37,814 nt of DNA from JALONO01 sp038209965 (GCA_038209965.1 JBBQXF010000042.1:1-37814), one strand, 5' to 3'. Positions 15,547 to 24,363 are shown, counted from the first letter of the stretch. Numbers and translations: made by a program. Notes: a model not told the origin generated them from the sequence alone.

Positions 15547-18123
15547 TTATTTGACAAATATCTTTTTGGTGAGCACTGTCCCATCCATGTCCAAGCTGAC
15601 CAAATACATGCCCGCCGCCAGTCCGTTGAGATCCAAAGCCCGCTCATAGGCGATGCCAGAATTGGCTTGGGCATCAGCATACACTTGGCGGCCAACCGCA
15701 TCGGTAACGCGCAATTGCAGGCGCTGAACCGGTTTCTTGAACTGGGCCGACACTTGTAGTCCGCCCTCGGTGGGGTTGGGGTAGATCCGCACATCGTCCC
15801 GGCTGACCAAATAATCTTCCAGGCCCAGGGCGGCAGTCTGAATTTGCAGATTATCAATGGCCCAACCCCAGCCATTGGCCGATTGGTCGGCAAAGAGCCG
15901 GAAGCGGATCACCACTTGTTCGCCGGGGCGAAAAATCCGCCCGATGTCGATCTGTCGGCTCCGATAAAGCGACGGTGTGCCCTCGGTCAAAGAATTATTG
16001 TTGCTGATTCGTTGATTATAGGCAGTCAGCCATTCGGGCCTGCTCTTGGAATCGTAACCATCGGTCAGGGGCAGCCACGTGCGCCCGCGATCCCGCGATC
16101 CCTCTACGATCGCATAGTCCCAGAACTCGATGTCGCCGAAACTGGATCCACTCTCACCCGGCTCAACCAGCACCACTTCGTCAAAGCGCACGAACGCGTT
16201 TTCGGCGCGGACTGTGATGGGGAAACGCAACAAGTAAACGTAATTGCTTTCGCTGTTGGCGCCGGTTCCATCACGGTAGGGGTGGTCGGAATTGAGACAG
16301 GGCGTTTCAAAATTTCTGGGTTGCTCGATCCGAAAATCCGTCCCAATGAAATCTCCCGCCGAAGCCGCCGCATTGTTGAAGTTGTTTTCGTAGCGTTCGC
16401 GTGGATCGCCAAAGCCCACCACGCGCACTTCGTGGAAACCAGTGGCCGGATTGGTGGCCTGATTGCGGCCCTGGGCGATATCGCGGGCCACGATCCGGTA
16501 GCGCAGTACATCGCCCCCGCGCAGGTTGAACAGGCTGAGCATGGCAGCGAAAGTGCCCCCACCGCCGTTGGAGGTGTTATAGCCCGTGGAATTGCCCGGG
16601 CCTCCCTGCACCACAAAACCCGTGAAAGCTTCACGCCGCATACCTACTCTGGCCAGTGGGTCGTTATTGACTTGGTACTCAACGAACACGGTGTCAATGC
16701 CGAGCTGGTCAATTGCTTCGGCCACTACTGTGAGATTGTTTTCGGTTTCCAATAAAAATTTCGGCGGTTCATGGGCAATGGTGGGCGGCGTAATGTCACT
16801 GGCCAAGCTGGAGAAAAACCAACTGTTGCGCGGGGCATTACCGGGCGAAGTGATGCTTGTCCCGCCCGGCAAATTGGCCTCGATGTAGTAATTGACTACC
16901 CGGTTGGCGGCCGCCACGGGAATTTGGGCCTGGTATTCTCCCCGGGTCGCCGTTGGCTGCATGACAATGGTTTGGGGAGTTTGAAACCGGTCGATCGAAT
17001 AAAATAGGTTGACGCGGACTGGGGCAAGGTTCAAGGTGGTGTCGCTCACCAATCGGGCCCGGACTGTGACCGGGGTAGCAGCCCGGTCGTTGCTGGTCAC
17101 GGGCTGGTGGATCAGTCGGGTGGCCACCCAGCCCATATCGGCAAAAATGGCCATAGTGAGCGATCCCGGATCCAAGGTGGCCGATCCACGCGTTTGGGCG
17201 TGAACCATCAATTGGTTTTCGGTCGTATTGTAGGTAGCGAAGTCCAAGTGTGAAATACTCGACCCGCGCGAAAAAGCGGTGGGGGCGTAAAGTTTCACGG
17301 CTTGGTTCCGGTTTTGACGGTTGGCCAGTGGTGCGTTAAAGAACACGTTTTGGTTGGTCAGCGCGGTGCGAAGCTGCACCGAGGGATTGCGGAAAGCCAC
17401 GGTGTCGAGCAGGGATCGGTCTTGGTTGTCGCGCAGGAACCCATCAAACACAAACGGGAGATTGCTTAGGCCCCACGATCCTTGGTTTTGGTCGTTCAGG
17501 CCAAAACTGGAAGTGAAGCCCAGCCCATGCCCAATCTCGTGCAACACCACGGTGGTGAGGTCATACTGGCTGTTGCCGGGCTGGCCCGTGACCCCAAAGA
17601 ACCAATCTAGGTTACTGCTGTTGAAACTGGCCACAATATCGGGCTGGGTTGGGTCAAACTCCACACCGAGCAGTTTCTCGAACAGTGCCACGGGATACCA
17701 CGCCGGAAAACGGGGCATCTGGGGCGAGCGCAGGTAAGTGCCCGGCCTGGCCCCACCGAGCACATTGTCGGCCAGTGGCTCCCAAGTGGCCCGAATGCGG
17801 ATGGGCACGGGCGAGGTGATGAGCGTGGACCAAATATCGACCGCCCGCTGGAAAGCCGCTTGGGCATTGGGCGGAAAACCCACGTATTCCACCACAAACT
17901 GGGTGGCCTCGGTCCGAAAGCGTGACCGATTCAAATACGCTTTGGGGGGTGGAATCTGCGTCAGGTTGATCAAATTGCTGGCATAGCAAACGGTGCCCGG
18001 TGGATTCTTCATTTCTTCCACCAAGTGTTTGGCGTAGAGGGCGCGCTTGCTTTGACCAACAGTGAGGTGTGGGGAAGAAACAACTATGATAAAAAATAAG
18101 CAACTTGGTAACAAATACTTCAT
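15547..18123 (-). CDS. Secreted zinc metalloprotease-like protein with T9SS sorting domain
   Basis: The 858-residue product has a signal peptide (MKYLLPSCLFFIIVVSS). A protease-like domain contains TTVVLHEIGHGLGFTSSF; His195, Glu196 and His199 form the HExxH zinc site. The metzincin pattern HExxHxxGxxH would need a third ligand at residue 205, where there is Ser, so the third ligand must come from elsewhere or the site is altered. Later parts look like Ig/FN-type beta domains. The C-terminal 80 residues (VRIYPNPTEGGLQVSAQF to GMYLVSLDMDGTVLTKKIFV) are a type A T9SS sorting domain, which directs passage through the outer membrane and attachment to the surface. The start at 18123 is set by the signal peptide. 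It is transcribed alone, with its own terminator. Confidence 0.9.
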   Translation of the reverse strand: MKYLLPSCLFFIIVVSSPHLTVGQSKRALYAKHLVEEMKNPPGTVCYASNLINLTQIPPPKAYLNRSRFRTEATQFVVEYVGFPPNAQAAFQRAVDIWSTLITSPVPIRIRATWEPLADNVLGGARPGTYLRSPQMPRFPAWYPVALFEKLLGVEFDPTQPDIVASFNSSNLDWFFGVTGQPGNSQYDLTTVVLHEIGHGLGFTSSFGLNDQNQGSWGLSNLPFVFDGFLRDNQDRSLLDTVAFRNPSVQLRTALTNQNVFFNAPLANRQNRNQAVKLYAPTAFSRGSSISHLDFATYNTTENQLMVHAQTRGSATLDPGSLTMAIFADMGWVATRLIHQPVTSNDRAATPVTVRARLVSDTTLNLAPVRVNLFYSIDRFQTPQTIVMQPTATRGEYQAQIPVAAANRVVNYYIEANLPGGTSITSPGNAPRNSWFFSSLASDITPPTIAHEPPKFLLETENNLTVVAEAIDQLGIDTVFVEYQVNNDPLARVGMRREAFTGFVVQGGPGNSTGYNTSNGGGGTFAAMLSLFNLRGGDVLRYRIVARDIAQGRNQATNPATGFHEVRVVGFGDPRERYENNFNNAAASAGDFIGTDFRIEQPRNFETPCLNSDHPYRDGTGANSESNYVYLLRFPITVRAENAFVRFDEVVLVEPGESGSSFGDIEFWDYAIVEGSRDRGRTWLPLTDGYDSKSRPEWLTAYNQRISNNNSLTEGTPSLYRSRQIDIGRIFRPGEQVVIRFRLFADQSANGWGWAIDNLQIQTAALGLEDYLVSRDDVRIYPNPTEGGLQVSAQFKKPVQRLQLRVTDAVGRQVYADAQANSGIAYERALDLNGLAAGMYLVSLDMDGTVLTKKIFVK

Positions 18124-18228
18124 GTTTTTGGAGTGGTTGATTTTGCTGGATACCAATGTAGGCCAGTTTGGGGAAACAAAAAAATGGAACACTTTTTCCC
18201 TGCCATGTCCTGAACTCTATATAAACTT

Positions 18229-18236
18229 TATGTTTG
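18229..18236 (+). promoter_or_regulatory. Candidate -7 element for the AAA+ ATPase gene
   Basis: TATGTTTG is an exact TAnnTTTG match about 95 bp before the ATG at 18332. No convincing -33 box is visible. Confidence 0.4.
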
Positions 18237-18331
18237 AATTTCCGGTTATTGATTTAACTTCGTGATGAAGAACTAAGCTTGATCGGTCTGTCCACCATGC
18301 TAAGAAAATCATTTTCTCCTAACTCCAAACG

Positions 18332-19840
18332 ATGAAATACGAACTAATCCCCAAAGCCCAACTTCTCCATCTTAAAACGCTTGGCGAACTCAGAGCTGCC
18401 GGCTATGTATCAAAATCGGTCAAACAAGAACTGCGGGACAACCTGATCAAAAAACTAAAAAACAAGGAAACGGTGTTCCCGGGCATTTATGGGTATGATC
18501 ACACCGTGCTGCCCGAACTGGAAAGGGCCATCTTGTCCAAACACAACATCAACTTGCTCGGGCTGCGCGGACAAGCCAAAACCAGGATTGCCCGCCTGAT
18601 GCTCAATTTGCTGGACGAATACATTCCAGTGATCAAAGGATCAGAACTAAACGATGATCCGCTCAATCCCATTTCCCGCTACGGGCGCGATCTGGTGGCC
18701 GAGCACGGCGATCACACGCCCATCGATTGGATGCACAAAGACGACCGCTACACCGAAAAACTGGCCACCCCCGATGTGTCAGTGGCCGATTTGATTGGCG
18801 ATACCGACCCGATCAAAGCCGCCTCGCTCAAACTCCCTTATTCCGACGAACGGGTGCTCCATTTTGGCCTTATTCCGCGCTCCCACCGGGGCATTTTTGT
18901 CATCAATGAATTGCCCGATCTGCAAGCCCGGATCCAAGTTTCACTTTTTAATATCTTGCAAGAGGGTGACATCCAAATCCGGGGCTTCAAACTTCGCCTG
19001 CTCCTTGACATCCAGTTCGTGTTCACGGCCAACCCCGAGGATTACACCAACCGGGGCAGCATTGTCACTCCGCTCAAGGATCGGATTGATAGCCAAATCA
19101 TTACCCATTACCCAAAGGACATCCAAACCGGCCGCCAAATTACTGAGCAGGAAGCCGACATTAAGCCGGAACAAAAAGCCGGCATCGAGATCTTTGACTT
19201 GGCCAAAGACATGATCGAGCAGATCGCGATGGAGGCCCGCACGAGCGAGTATGTGGACGAGAAGAGTGGCGTTTCGGCGCGACTGACCATTTCGGCCTAC
19301 GAAAACTTGGCCAGTGCCGCCGAGCGCCGAATGCTGATCAATGGCGAATCGCGCACTGCCGTGCGGTTGGGCGATTTTTGGGGCGTGGTTCCCGCCATTG
19401 CCGGCAAAGTGGAACTCGTGTATGAGGGCGAGCAAGAAGGGGCGGGCATTGTGGCCCAAAACCTGCTGGGCAAAACCATCCGCACGTTTTTCATCCGCTT
19501 TTTCCCCGATCCCGAGAAAGAAAAGAAGAAGAAAAAGAACAGCTACCACGAAATTACCGAATGGTTCGGCGGTGGCGAAACCTTGGACTTGCTCAACGAT
19601 GCCACCAACCAGCAATACAAGACGGCCCTGTTCAGCGTGCCAACCTTGGCCGAGCTGGTGCAGCAAAAAATCCCCAACATCAGTTCCGAGGCTGAACTGA
19701 TGTTCATGATGGAATTTGCCCTCCACGGACTGGCCGAATACTCGCTCCTGAGCAAAAAAATGTTGGACAAAGGCGGAATGCAGTTCAACGATATTTTGGG
19801 CGGGATGTTCAATCTCGGTGCCTCCGGCGATGATGAATAG
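18332..19840 (+). CDS. MoxR/Mg-chelatase-like AAA+ ATPase
   Basis: The 502-residue AAA+ protein has Walker A GLRGQAKT (residues 76-83, Ala in place of the last Gly), and a Walker B-like GIFVINEL with Asn in place of Asp. These are followed by the sensor-1 segment FTANPEDYTNRG and a DRIDSQI arginine-finger-like region. A long block between A and B (ATPDVSVADLIGDTDPIKAA, SHRGIF) is typical of the magnesium-chelatase subunit I/MoxR group found widely in Bacteroidota. Such ATPases usually work with a VWA-domain partner as a metal-insertion or remodelling chaperone. No VWA gene is adjacent; the nearest, at 22606, lies on the other strand. The cellular target is not predictable. A strong terminator follows. 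Confidence 0.85.
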   Translation: MKYELIPKAQLLHLKTLGELRAAGYVSKSVKQELRDNLIKKLKNKETVFPGIYGYDHTVLPELERAILSKHNINLLGLRGQAKTRIARLMLNLLDEYIPVIKGSELNDDPLNPISRYGRDLVAEHGDHTPIDWMHKDDRYTEKLATPDVSVADLIGDTDPIKAASLKLPYSDERVLHFGLIPRSHRGIFVINELPDLQARIQVSLFNILQEGDIQIRGFKLRLLLDIQFVFTANPEDYTNRGSIVTPLKDRIDSQIITHYPKDIQTGRQITEQEADIKPEQKAGIEIFDLAKDMIEQIAMEARTSEYVDEKSGVSARLTISAYENLASAAERRMLINGESRTAVRLGDFWGVVPAIAGKVELVYEGEQEGAGIVAQNLLGKTIRTFFIRFFPDPEKEKKKKKNSYHEITEWFGGGETLDLLNDATNQQYKTALFSVPTLAELVQQKIPNISSEAELMFMMEFALHGLAEYSLLSKKMLDKGGMQFNDILGGMFNLGASGDDE

Positions 19841-19856
19841 TGCCAATACCTCCGCG

Positions 19857-19894
19857 ATAAATTTTCCGGGCCCCAATTGGTCCGGAAAATTTAT
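19857..19894 (+). terminator. Intrinsic terminator after the AAA+ ATPase gene
   Basis: ataaattttccgg (19857-19869) pairs with ccggaaaatttat (19882-19894). The stem extends inward by three more pairs, one a G-T wobble (19870-19872 with 19879-19881), leaving a 6-nt loop. T-rich sequence follows. It separates this gene from the TPR gene at 19945. Confidence 0.85.
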
Positions 19895-19944
19895 TTTTGG
19901 GGGAAAATGAATTTCGGTTGCTTTCTGTTCAAAAACCGCCCACT

Positions 19945-21177
19945 ATGTCCCGATACCTAGAACGCGCCCAATTGCTCATCGAGCAGGGCCGTTATCCCGA
20001 AGCCGAGAAAGAACTTCAGCAAGCCCTAGGGCAAGATCCCAATGATCAGTTGGTGTTCGTATTGCTGACCATTTGCCTGCTCAACCGCCGCGATTTTCCG
20101 GCGGCACAACAGTCTGTGCAGCGCGCATTGGCCTTGGAACCCGCTGATCCTTATGCTCATTACTTGTTGGCCAAAGTACATCTTGAACTGAACAAGCCGG
20201 CCCAAGCACTGCTTTCAGTCGACGAAGCGATCCGCCTCAATCCGTTCGAGTCCGATTATTTTGTGCTGAAAGGCTTTATTTTTTACGATTCCCGCGACTG
20301 GGCCAAAGCCCTCGATGCTTCTGAGCAAGCATTGAGCTTGGAGCCTGAAAATGTGAGCGGCCTCAACCTGCGCTCCATGTGCTTGGTCAAACTGGATCGC
20401 AAGGCCGACGCTTTCGAAACGCTCGAGTACGCCCTGCGCGAGGCCCCAGAAAACACCTATGCCCACGCCACCAAGGGGTGGGCCCATGTCGAAAAAGGGG
20501 AGATGGACACGGCCATTGCCTCCTTCAAGGAATCGCTGCGACTGGCCCCGGACAACGAATTTGCCAAATCGGGCCTCAAAGAAGCCATCAAGGGCAAAAA
20601 CTTTTTGTACCGCATCATTCAAAAATATTTTTTGTGGGCCGATAAAATGTCTTCCCGAGGCCAATGGGTTTTTATCCTCGGGATCTATGCCATTTACCGC
20701 CTGGTGGTTTGGTTATCCAACACCCACCCCGAACTGAGGCCCTTCTTGGCCCCATTAATTGCCTTTTACATTTTGTTTGCCTATTCTACTTGGATTGCCC
20801 GGCCTTTTTCCAACCTGTTCCTGCGCCTGCACCCACTGGGCAAATTTGCCCTGACCAAAGATGAGATCATGGCCTCTAACTTGGTGGGCGGACTGATTTT
20901 CTTGAGCCTTGCCGCCTTGGGTGGTTCATTTGCGGGCCTCAACAAGGATTTCATGCTGTTGGTCGCGCTTTATTTTGGCTCCATGACCATCCCCGTCAGT
21001 GGCGTGTTCAACACTGAACCCAAGAGCAAGGGCCGCCGCAACTTGACCATTTTTGCCGGGGCACTGGCCGTTTGCGGGTTTGCTGGGGTATTTGTGCCCG
21101 GTGCTCAGGTGCTGCTGGGCGTTTATGGTCTGGGCATTCTGCTCTACGGGATTGCTGCGAACAGTCTAGGGCGGTAG
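19945..21177 (+). CDS. TPR-repeat membrane protein
   Basis: The 410-residue protein has six or so tetratricopeptide repeats in residues 1-215 (for example YPEAEKELQQALGQDPND, DFPAAQQSVQRALALEPADP, MDTAIASFKESLRLAPDN). About five transmembrane helices follow in the C-terminal half (WVFILGIYAIYRLVVWL, FLAPLIAFYILFAYS, GGLIFLSLAALGGSFAG, MLLVALYFGSMTIPVSG, LLGVYGLGILLYGIAA). The N-terminal repeats would lie in the cytoplasm and recruit partners. The ATG at 19945 is chosen because the first repeat begins directly after it; an upstream TTG at 19897 would lie in the terminator tail. It is unrelated in base composition to the TPR gene at the left edge. The function is unknown. Confidence 0.82.
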   Translation: MSRYLERAQLLIEQGRYPEAEKELQQALGQDPNDQLVFVLLTICLLNRRDFPAAQQSVQRALALEPADPYAHYLLAKVHLELNKPAQALLSVDEAIRLNPFESDYFVLKGFIFYDSRDWAKALDASEQALSLEPENVSGLNLRSMCLVKLDRKADAFETLEYALREAPENTYAHATKGWAHVEKGEMDTAIASFKESLRLAPDNEFAKSGLKEAIKGKNFLYRIIQKYFLWADKMSSRGQWVFILGIYAIYRLVVWLSNTHPELRPFLAPLIAFYILFAYSTWIARPFSNLFLRLHPLGKFALTKDEIMASNLVGGLIFLSLAALGGSFAGLNKDFMLLVALYFGSMTIPVSGVFNTEPKSKGRRNLTIFAGALAVCGFAGVFVPGAQVLLGVYGLGILLYGIAANSLGR

Positions 21178-21221
21178 CTACTCTGATTATTTACTTACTC
21201 TCAGGGCAATAATTGTCCTTT

Positions 21222-21252
21222 CGGGGTTCAGGCCAGCTTGGTTTGAACCCCG
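21222..21252. terminator. Hairpin between the TPR membrane gene and a gene remnant
   Basis: cggggttca (21222-21230) pairs with tgaaccccg (21244-21252) around a 13-nt loop, 45 bp after the stop of the TPR gene. There is no long T-run, so terminator function is only suggested by place and strength. Confidence 0.5.
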
Positions 21253-21253
21253 C

Positions 21254-21334
21254 TTATTTGGCCCCGTCGCGCAGCAATTTCTTGTATGCTTCAAGCTGAC
21301 TTGGCTCAATGTTGATTTCGGCCATGCGAACCAT
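21254..21334 (-). pseudogene. 5' remnant of an antibiotic-biosynthesis-monooxygenase-like gene
   Basis: A 26-codon frame starts at ATG 21334 after a good ribosome-binding site (aaaggaga, seven bases or so upstream on the minus strand). It reads MVRMAEINIEPSQLEAYKK and stops six codons later. I recognise the start of the ABM-type quinol monooxygenase family, whose members continue with a block around an EPGVL motif for about 70-90 more residues; nothing like that follows here. The family identification is from memory and short, so it is tentative. It would be a truncated gene in a decaying stretch. Confidence 0.45.
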
Positions 21335-21550
21335 CATTATCTCCTTTGTCAGAGCGGAAACAGTGCGGCAGGATAGCAGCACCAAGATTAAAGTAGTAAA
21401 GTATTCCATTTACGGTCAGAAGTAAGTCTGCTTTTTTCTTTCTCTTCAATGGATAACTAATTGTTTTCCCAATGCCCAAACGCAATTCGTTGAACGAACT
21501 TTGGTTCCTAAACTCAAGTGATATGGGCAACTGCAAGACCGACCTCAATT

Positions 21551-22015
21551 ATGACAGCAGTAGACGACAAATTTGTGAAAATACTTTGTAGATTTCATAG
21601 CAACGTTTTAGAAGAGTGGGCTGTTGAGACAATGTGGGCTGAAATTGTAGACGCAGACAAAGGACTTTATAAAATTGACAACATTCCGTTTTACGCCTCA
21701 ATTGCTTCTGACGACATAGTTTTTGCAGAGCATGACGACACAGAGAAAATGTTGATTTACAGAAAAACTGTTGAATATTCGGGTAACTCACTTATATAAG
21801 TCGTGATTATGGACAAGACTGTTGTGACAAACGACATAAGGGACATTTTTAATTCTTTGGACTGCAAATCGGGAAAATTTAAAGAAGGATATTTTGTAAT
21901 TGAGGTTCTTGCTGACAAACAATGCGCGCCAATTAAACAGAAATTATCAGAGCTGCAAGACAACGGGATTATAGATTAGGCAGAACCAGTTCTTTCTGAA
22001 CAGCATCAATATTGA
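21551..22015 (+). pseudogene. DUF4265 gene with two in-frame nonsense codons
   Basis: One uninterrupted reading frame of 155 codons resembles a full-length DUF4265 protein: KFVKILCRFHSNVLEEW, VETMWAEIVDADKGLYKID, DDIVFAEHDDTEKMLIYRK, then EYSGNS. At 21797-21799 a TAA stands where family members usually have Gln (CAA) before VVIMDKTVVTNDIRDIF, and at 21977-21979 a TAG stands where Tyr is expected before AEPVLSEQHQY and the natural TGA stop at 22013. Both changes are single-base and the frame is kept throughout, so this looks like a gene inactivated by point mutation rather than by sequencing indels. DUF4265 has no known function. The A+T-rich composition differs from the flanks and suggests transfer. 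The start at 21551 is the best ATG. Confidence 0.75.
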
Positions 22016-22038
22016 CAGAGAGCAGCAGCTCACAACAG

Positions 22039-22186
22039 GCGGTTTGGCAATATGTTGGCTGGACATTGTTAGCTTCGGCAGACGTAATTCTGTTAGGCTT
22101 TTGTTTGTTAGTTTTAACTTTTGTATTTTTATTGGGCTGCGGTTCCGGGCTGACGATTTTCAAATTCCACCACATTGCCAAGCCGT
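22039..22186. repeat. Imperfect long inverted repeat, cassette-end-like
   Basis: cggtttggcaat (22040-22051) pairs with attgccaagccg (22174-22185) over 12 positions with one G-T pair. Pairing continues inward with mismatches (tg, tgg against cca, ca), and 22039/22186 add another wobble. It starts 24 bp after the natural stop of the DUF4265 pseudogene. The layout, a gene followed by a foldable element with TTTGGCA and TGCCAA ends, recalls the cassette-associated repeats of some Bacteroidota, but I see no integron core sites. Confidence 0.5.
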
Positions 22187-22231
22187 GTCCGATATACGGC
22201 AATAGCTTGCGGTTGTTGAGCCAAAAAGAAG

Positions 22232-22279
22232 CCGTTCCGGCTGGGGGTTGAGGCTAGCCCCAACCCCCAGCCGGAACGG
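22232..22279. repeat. 48-bp near-perfect palindrome
   Basis: ccgttccggctgggggttg (22232-22250) is the exact reverse complement of 22261-22279. The central ggctagcc (22252-22259) is itself palindromic, and the only mismatch is 22251/22260 (a opposite c). It lacks a T-run, so it is not a standard terminator. It could be a repeat-element end, a protein-binding site or a cruciform. Confidence 0.85.
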
Positions 22280-22605
22280 AAGGCAAAAGAATTCCTTTCT
22301 GACTTTGGGTTACCACACTCAAAAAAAGACATGAAACATCTGACACCATAACAAAGCTAAGAAATTGCCCCATTGATCGGCTTGAATCATTCGCAAAGTA
22401 AAATAGGAGCGACCCATCGGCAAATGCAAGTTCGCCGTCTGACGGGAGATCAAGTGGAATACCGACCAAAGAAACAGTCAATACTGGGCCCAATTGGCAC
22501 ATGGCAAGGCATCGCGTTTTGGCCAACAATGGCGTTGTTGCATGTATTACTTGATTCCACCGATCAATCCACCGGATAGTTGGTTCACTTGATTCCTTTT
22601 AGCTT

Positions 22606-24363
22606 TTACTTTTTGACCAGCAAGCGGCAGTTTTCCACCAAGCTGATAAACTCGCGCCGGTAGCCATCCACATCCGGCCCTTTGGCCCCAGTGGCCAGCT
22701 TGACCACTTGTTCATAATCGGCCTGGCCCTTAAATTCGGAGTCGCGGAGCAACATCCCAAACGCTGCCACGGCCGCCGAAAAACGGAAATTATCGGAAGT
22801 GTTGTCCAAGGTTTTTTTGCCCGCTTTCAACGTTTCAGTGATCAAGATGCTGGTTTGGCCGGTCGGTTTTTTGTAGCGGAACTTGATGGTCATCAGATCA
22901 TCGCCCGCCGCTACGGGTGTTGGATGGCCGGCTTGGTACTTGAGCGGGTCCACTGTTTTGACGAATTCCGATTCCACTCCCACGGGGATAATCTCGTACA
23001 GGGCCGTAACGGTGGAGCCTGCGCCCAGTTCGCCCGCGTCTTTTTTGTCATCGTTGAAATCCTCGCTCTTGAGCATCCGGTTTTCGTAACCAATTAGTCG
23101 GTAAGCTTGCACTTTGGCGGGATTAAATTCCACTTGGATTTTCACATCTTTGGCAATGGTGAACAGGGTGGCCCGCATTTCTTTGACAAACACCTTGCGG
23201 GCTTCGCTGATGTTATCAATGTAGTAATAGTTGCCATTGCCGTTGTTGCTGATCTGTTCCATGCGGTCATCTTTGTAGTTGCCCATGCCAAAACCGCAAA
23301 TGGTCAAGAAAATCCCTTCTTTGCGGCGATCCTCTACCAACCGCACGAGTTTAGAAGTGGAAGCGGTGCCCACATTAAAGTCGCCATCGGTGGCCAAGAT
23401 AATGCGGTTGTTGCCGCCCGGGATCAGGTTTTCTTTGGCCACTTTGTAGGCCATTTCAATGCCCGCCCCACCAGCCGTGGAACCGCCAGCTTGCAGTTGA
23501 TCGAGCGCGGCCATGATTTTGGCTTTGTTGCTGGCCGGGGTAGCGGGCAACACCAAGCCCTCGGCATCGGCATAGACCACGATCGCCACCCGATCTTTGT
23601 CGTTCAGTTCATTGACCAGCAGTTTGAGCGAAGATTTGAGCAACGGCAGCTTGTTGGCATCGGACATCGAACCCGACACATCGATCAAGAACACCAAATT
23701 GCACGGATCCAGTTGATCATAGTTCAATTTTTTGCCTTGCAGGCCCACGTGCACAAGCTGGTGTTTGGGATTCCACGGGGCGGGGGCGGCTTCCATTTGG
23801 ATGCTAAAGGGGTGTTCGCCCTTGGGATCGGGGTAAGTGTAATCAAAATAGTTGATAAATTCCTCGATCCGCACCATGTCTTTGTGGGGCAACTGGCCAT
23901 TTTGCAGTATTTGGCGCGAGTTGGTGTAAGAAGCATGATCCACATCAATGGAGAAAGTGGACAGTGGGTTGACCTGTGGACGCACAAAGCCGTTTTCCGT
24001 GATTTTGCTATACTCATCGGTATTGTGCTGGACGGCATCGTCTTTGGTGGACTGCAACTGTCCAGTTGTTATCGACTTGAAAGTATATAAGTTGTAGGAT
24101 TGGGCACTTGGGGCCACGGTTTTGGCTTCTTTCTCAGTCGCGGCAATAGACAGTTGTTTGGCTGGGGCCATCTCATCGTCGACGAGCTCTGGCGCGGGGT
24201 TTTTGCCAACTTTGCCCAATTCTTCGGTGGGTTTTAACTTTTGATCTGCTTGCGGACTGTTGGCATCGCGCCCGGAATTATTGGCATCGGGACGAGTGCT
24301 GGTGCAAAAGGCCAACGTGAGGGCCAGCACGAGGATGAATACGTTCAATGATAGCTTTTTCAT
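22606..24363 (-). CDS. VWA-domain lipoprotein (YfbK-like)
   Basis: The 585-residue product has a lipoprotein signal (LALTLAFC, Cys20) and a low-complexity linker. An N-terminal YfbK-type domain follows (NPLSTFSIDVDHASYTNSRQ, RIEEFINYFDYTYPDP), then a von Willebrand factor A domain with an intact MIDAS motif (LVFLIDVSGSMSD, GGSTAGGAGI, ILATDGDFNVG). A C-terminal DUF3520-type region ends in GYRREFISLVENCRLL. The VWA fold binds a metal ion and mediates protein contacts. The protein probably sits in the outer or inner membrane facing the periplasm. The start at 24363 is set by the lipobox; the frame continues 33 codons upstream without signal. Partners are unknown; a MoxR-like ATPase lies at 18332 but in a separate unit. 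Confidence 0.9.
   Translation of the reverse strand: MKKLSLNVFILVLALTLAFCTSTRPDANNSGRDANSPQADQKLKPTEELGKVGKNPAPELVDDEMAPAKQLSIAATEKEAKTVAPSAQSYNLYTFKSITTGQLQSTKDDAVQHNTDEYSKITENGFVRPQVNPLSTFSIDVDHASYTNSRQILQNGQLPHKDMVRIEEFINYFDYTYPDPKGEHPFSIQMEAAPAPWNPKHQLVHVGLQGKKLNYDQLDPCNLVFLIDVSGSMSDANKLPLLKSSLKLLVNELNDKDRVAIVVYADAEGLVLPATPASNKAKIMAALDQLQAGGSTAGGAGIEMAYKVAKENLIPGGNNRIILATDGDFNVGTASTSKLVRLVEDRRKEGIFLTICGFGMGNYKDDRMEQISNNGNGNYYYIDNISEARKVFVKEMRATLFTIAKDVKIQVEFNPAKVQAYRLIGYENRMLKSEDFNDDKKDAGELGAGSTVTALYEIIPVGVESEFVKTVDPLKYQAGHPTPVAAGDDLMTIKFRYKKPTGQTSILITETLKAGKKTLDNTSDNFRFSAAVAAFGMLLRDSEFKGQADYEQVVKLATGAKGPDVDGYRREFISLVENCRLLVKK

Larger units (their letters stand above)
22016..22605. other. 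Non-coding block downstream of the DUF4265 pseudogene
   Basis: In these 590 bp I find no credible gene. They hold the 148-bp inverted-repeat element (22039-22186) and the 48-bp palindrome (22232-22279), described separately. From 22280 to 22605 I see nothing recognisable. Confidence 0.6.

Noticed and set aside
19892..19899. TATTTTTG as a promoter for the TPR membrane gene
   Set aside because: It overlaps the 3' side of a strong terminator and has no -33 box at the right distance; the match is probably the T-run.
21306..21548. Minus-strand 80-codon frame upstream of the DUF4265 pseudogene
   Set aside because: No recognisable similarity; it overlaps the better-supported ABM-like remnant in another frame.
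22254..22529. Minus-strand 91-codon frame ending in the palindrome
   Set aside because: It runs through the palindrome arm, has no start signals and no recognisable domain.
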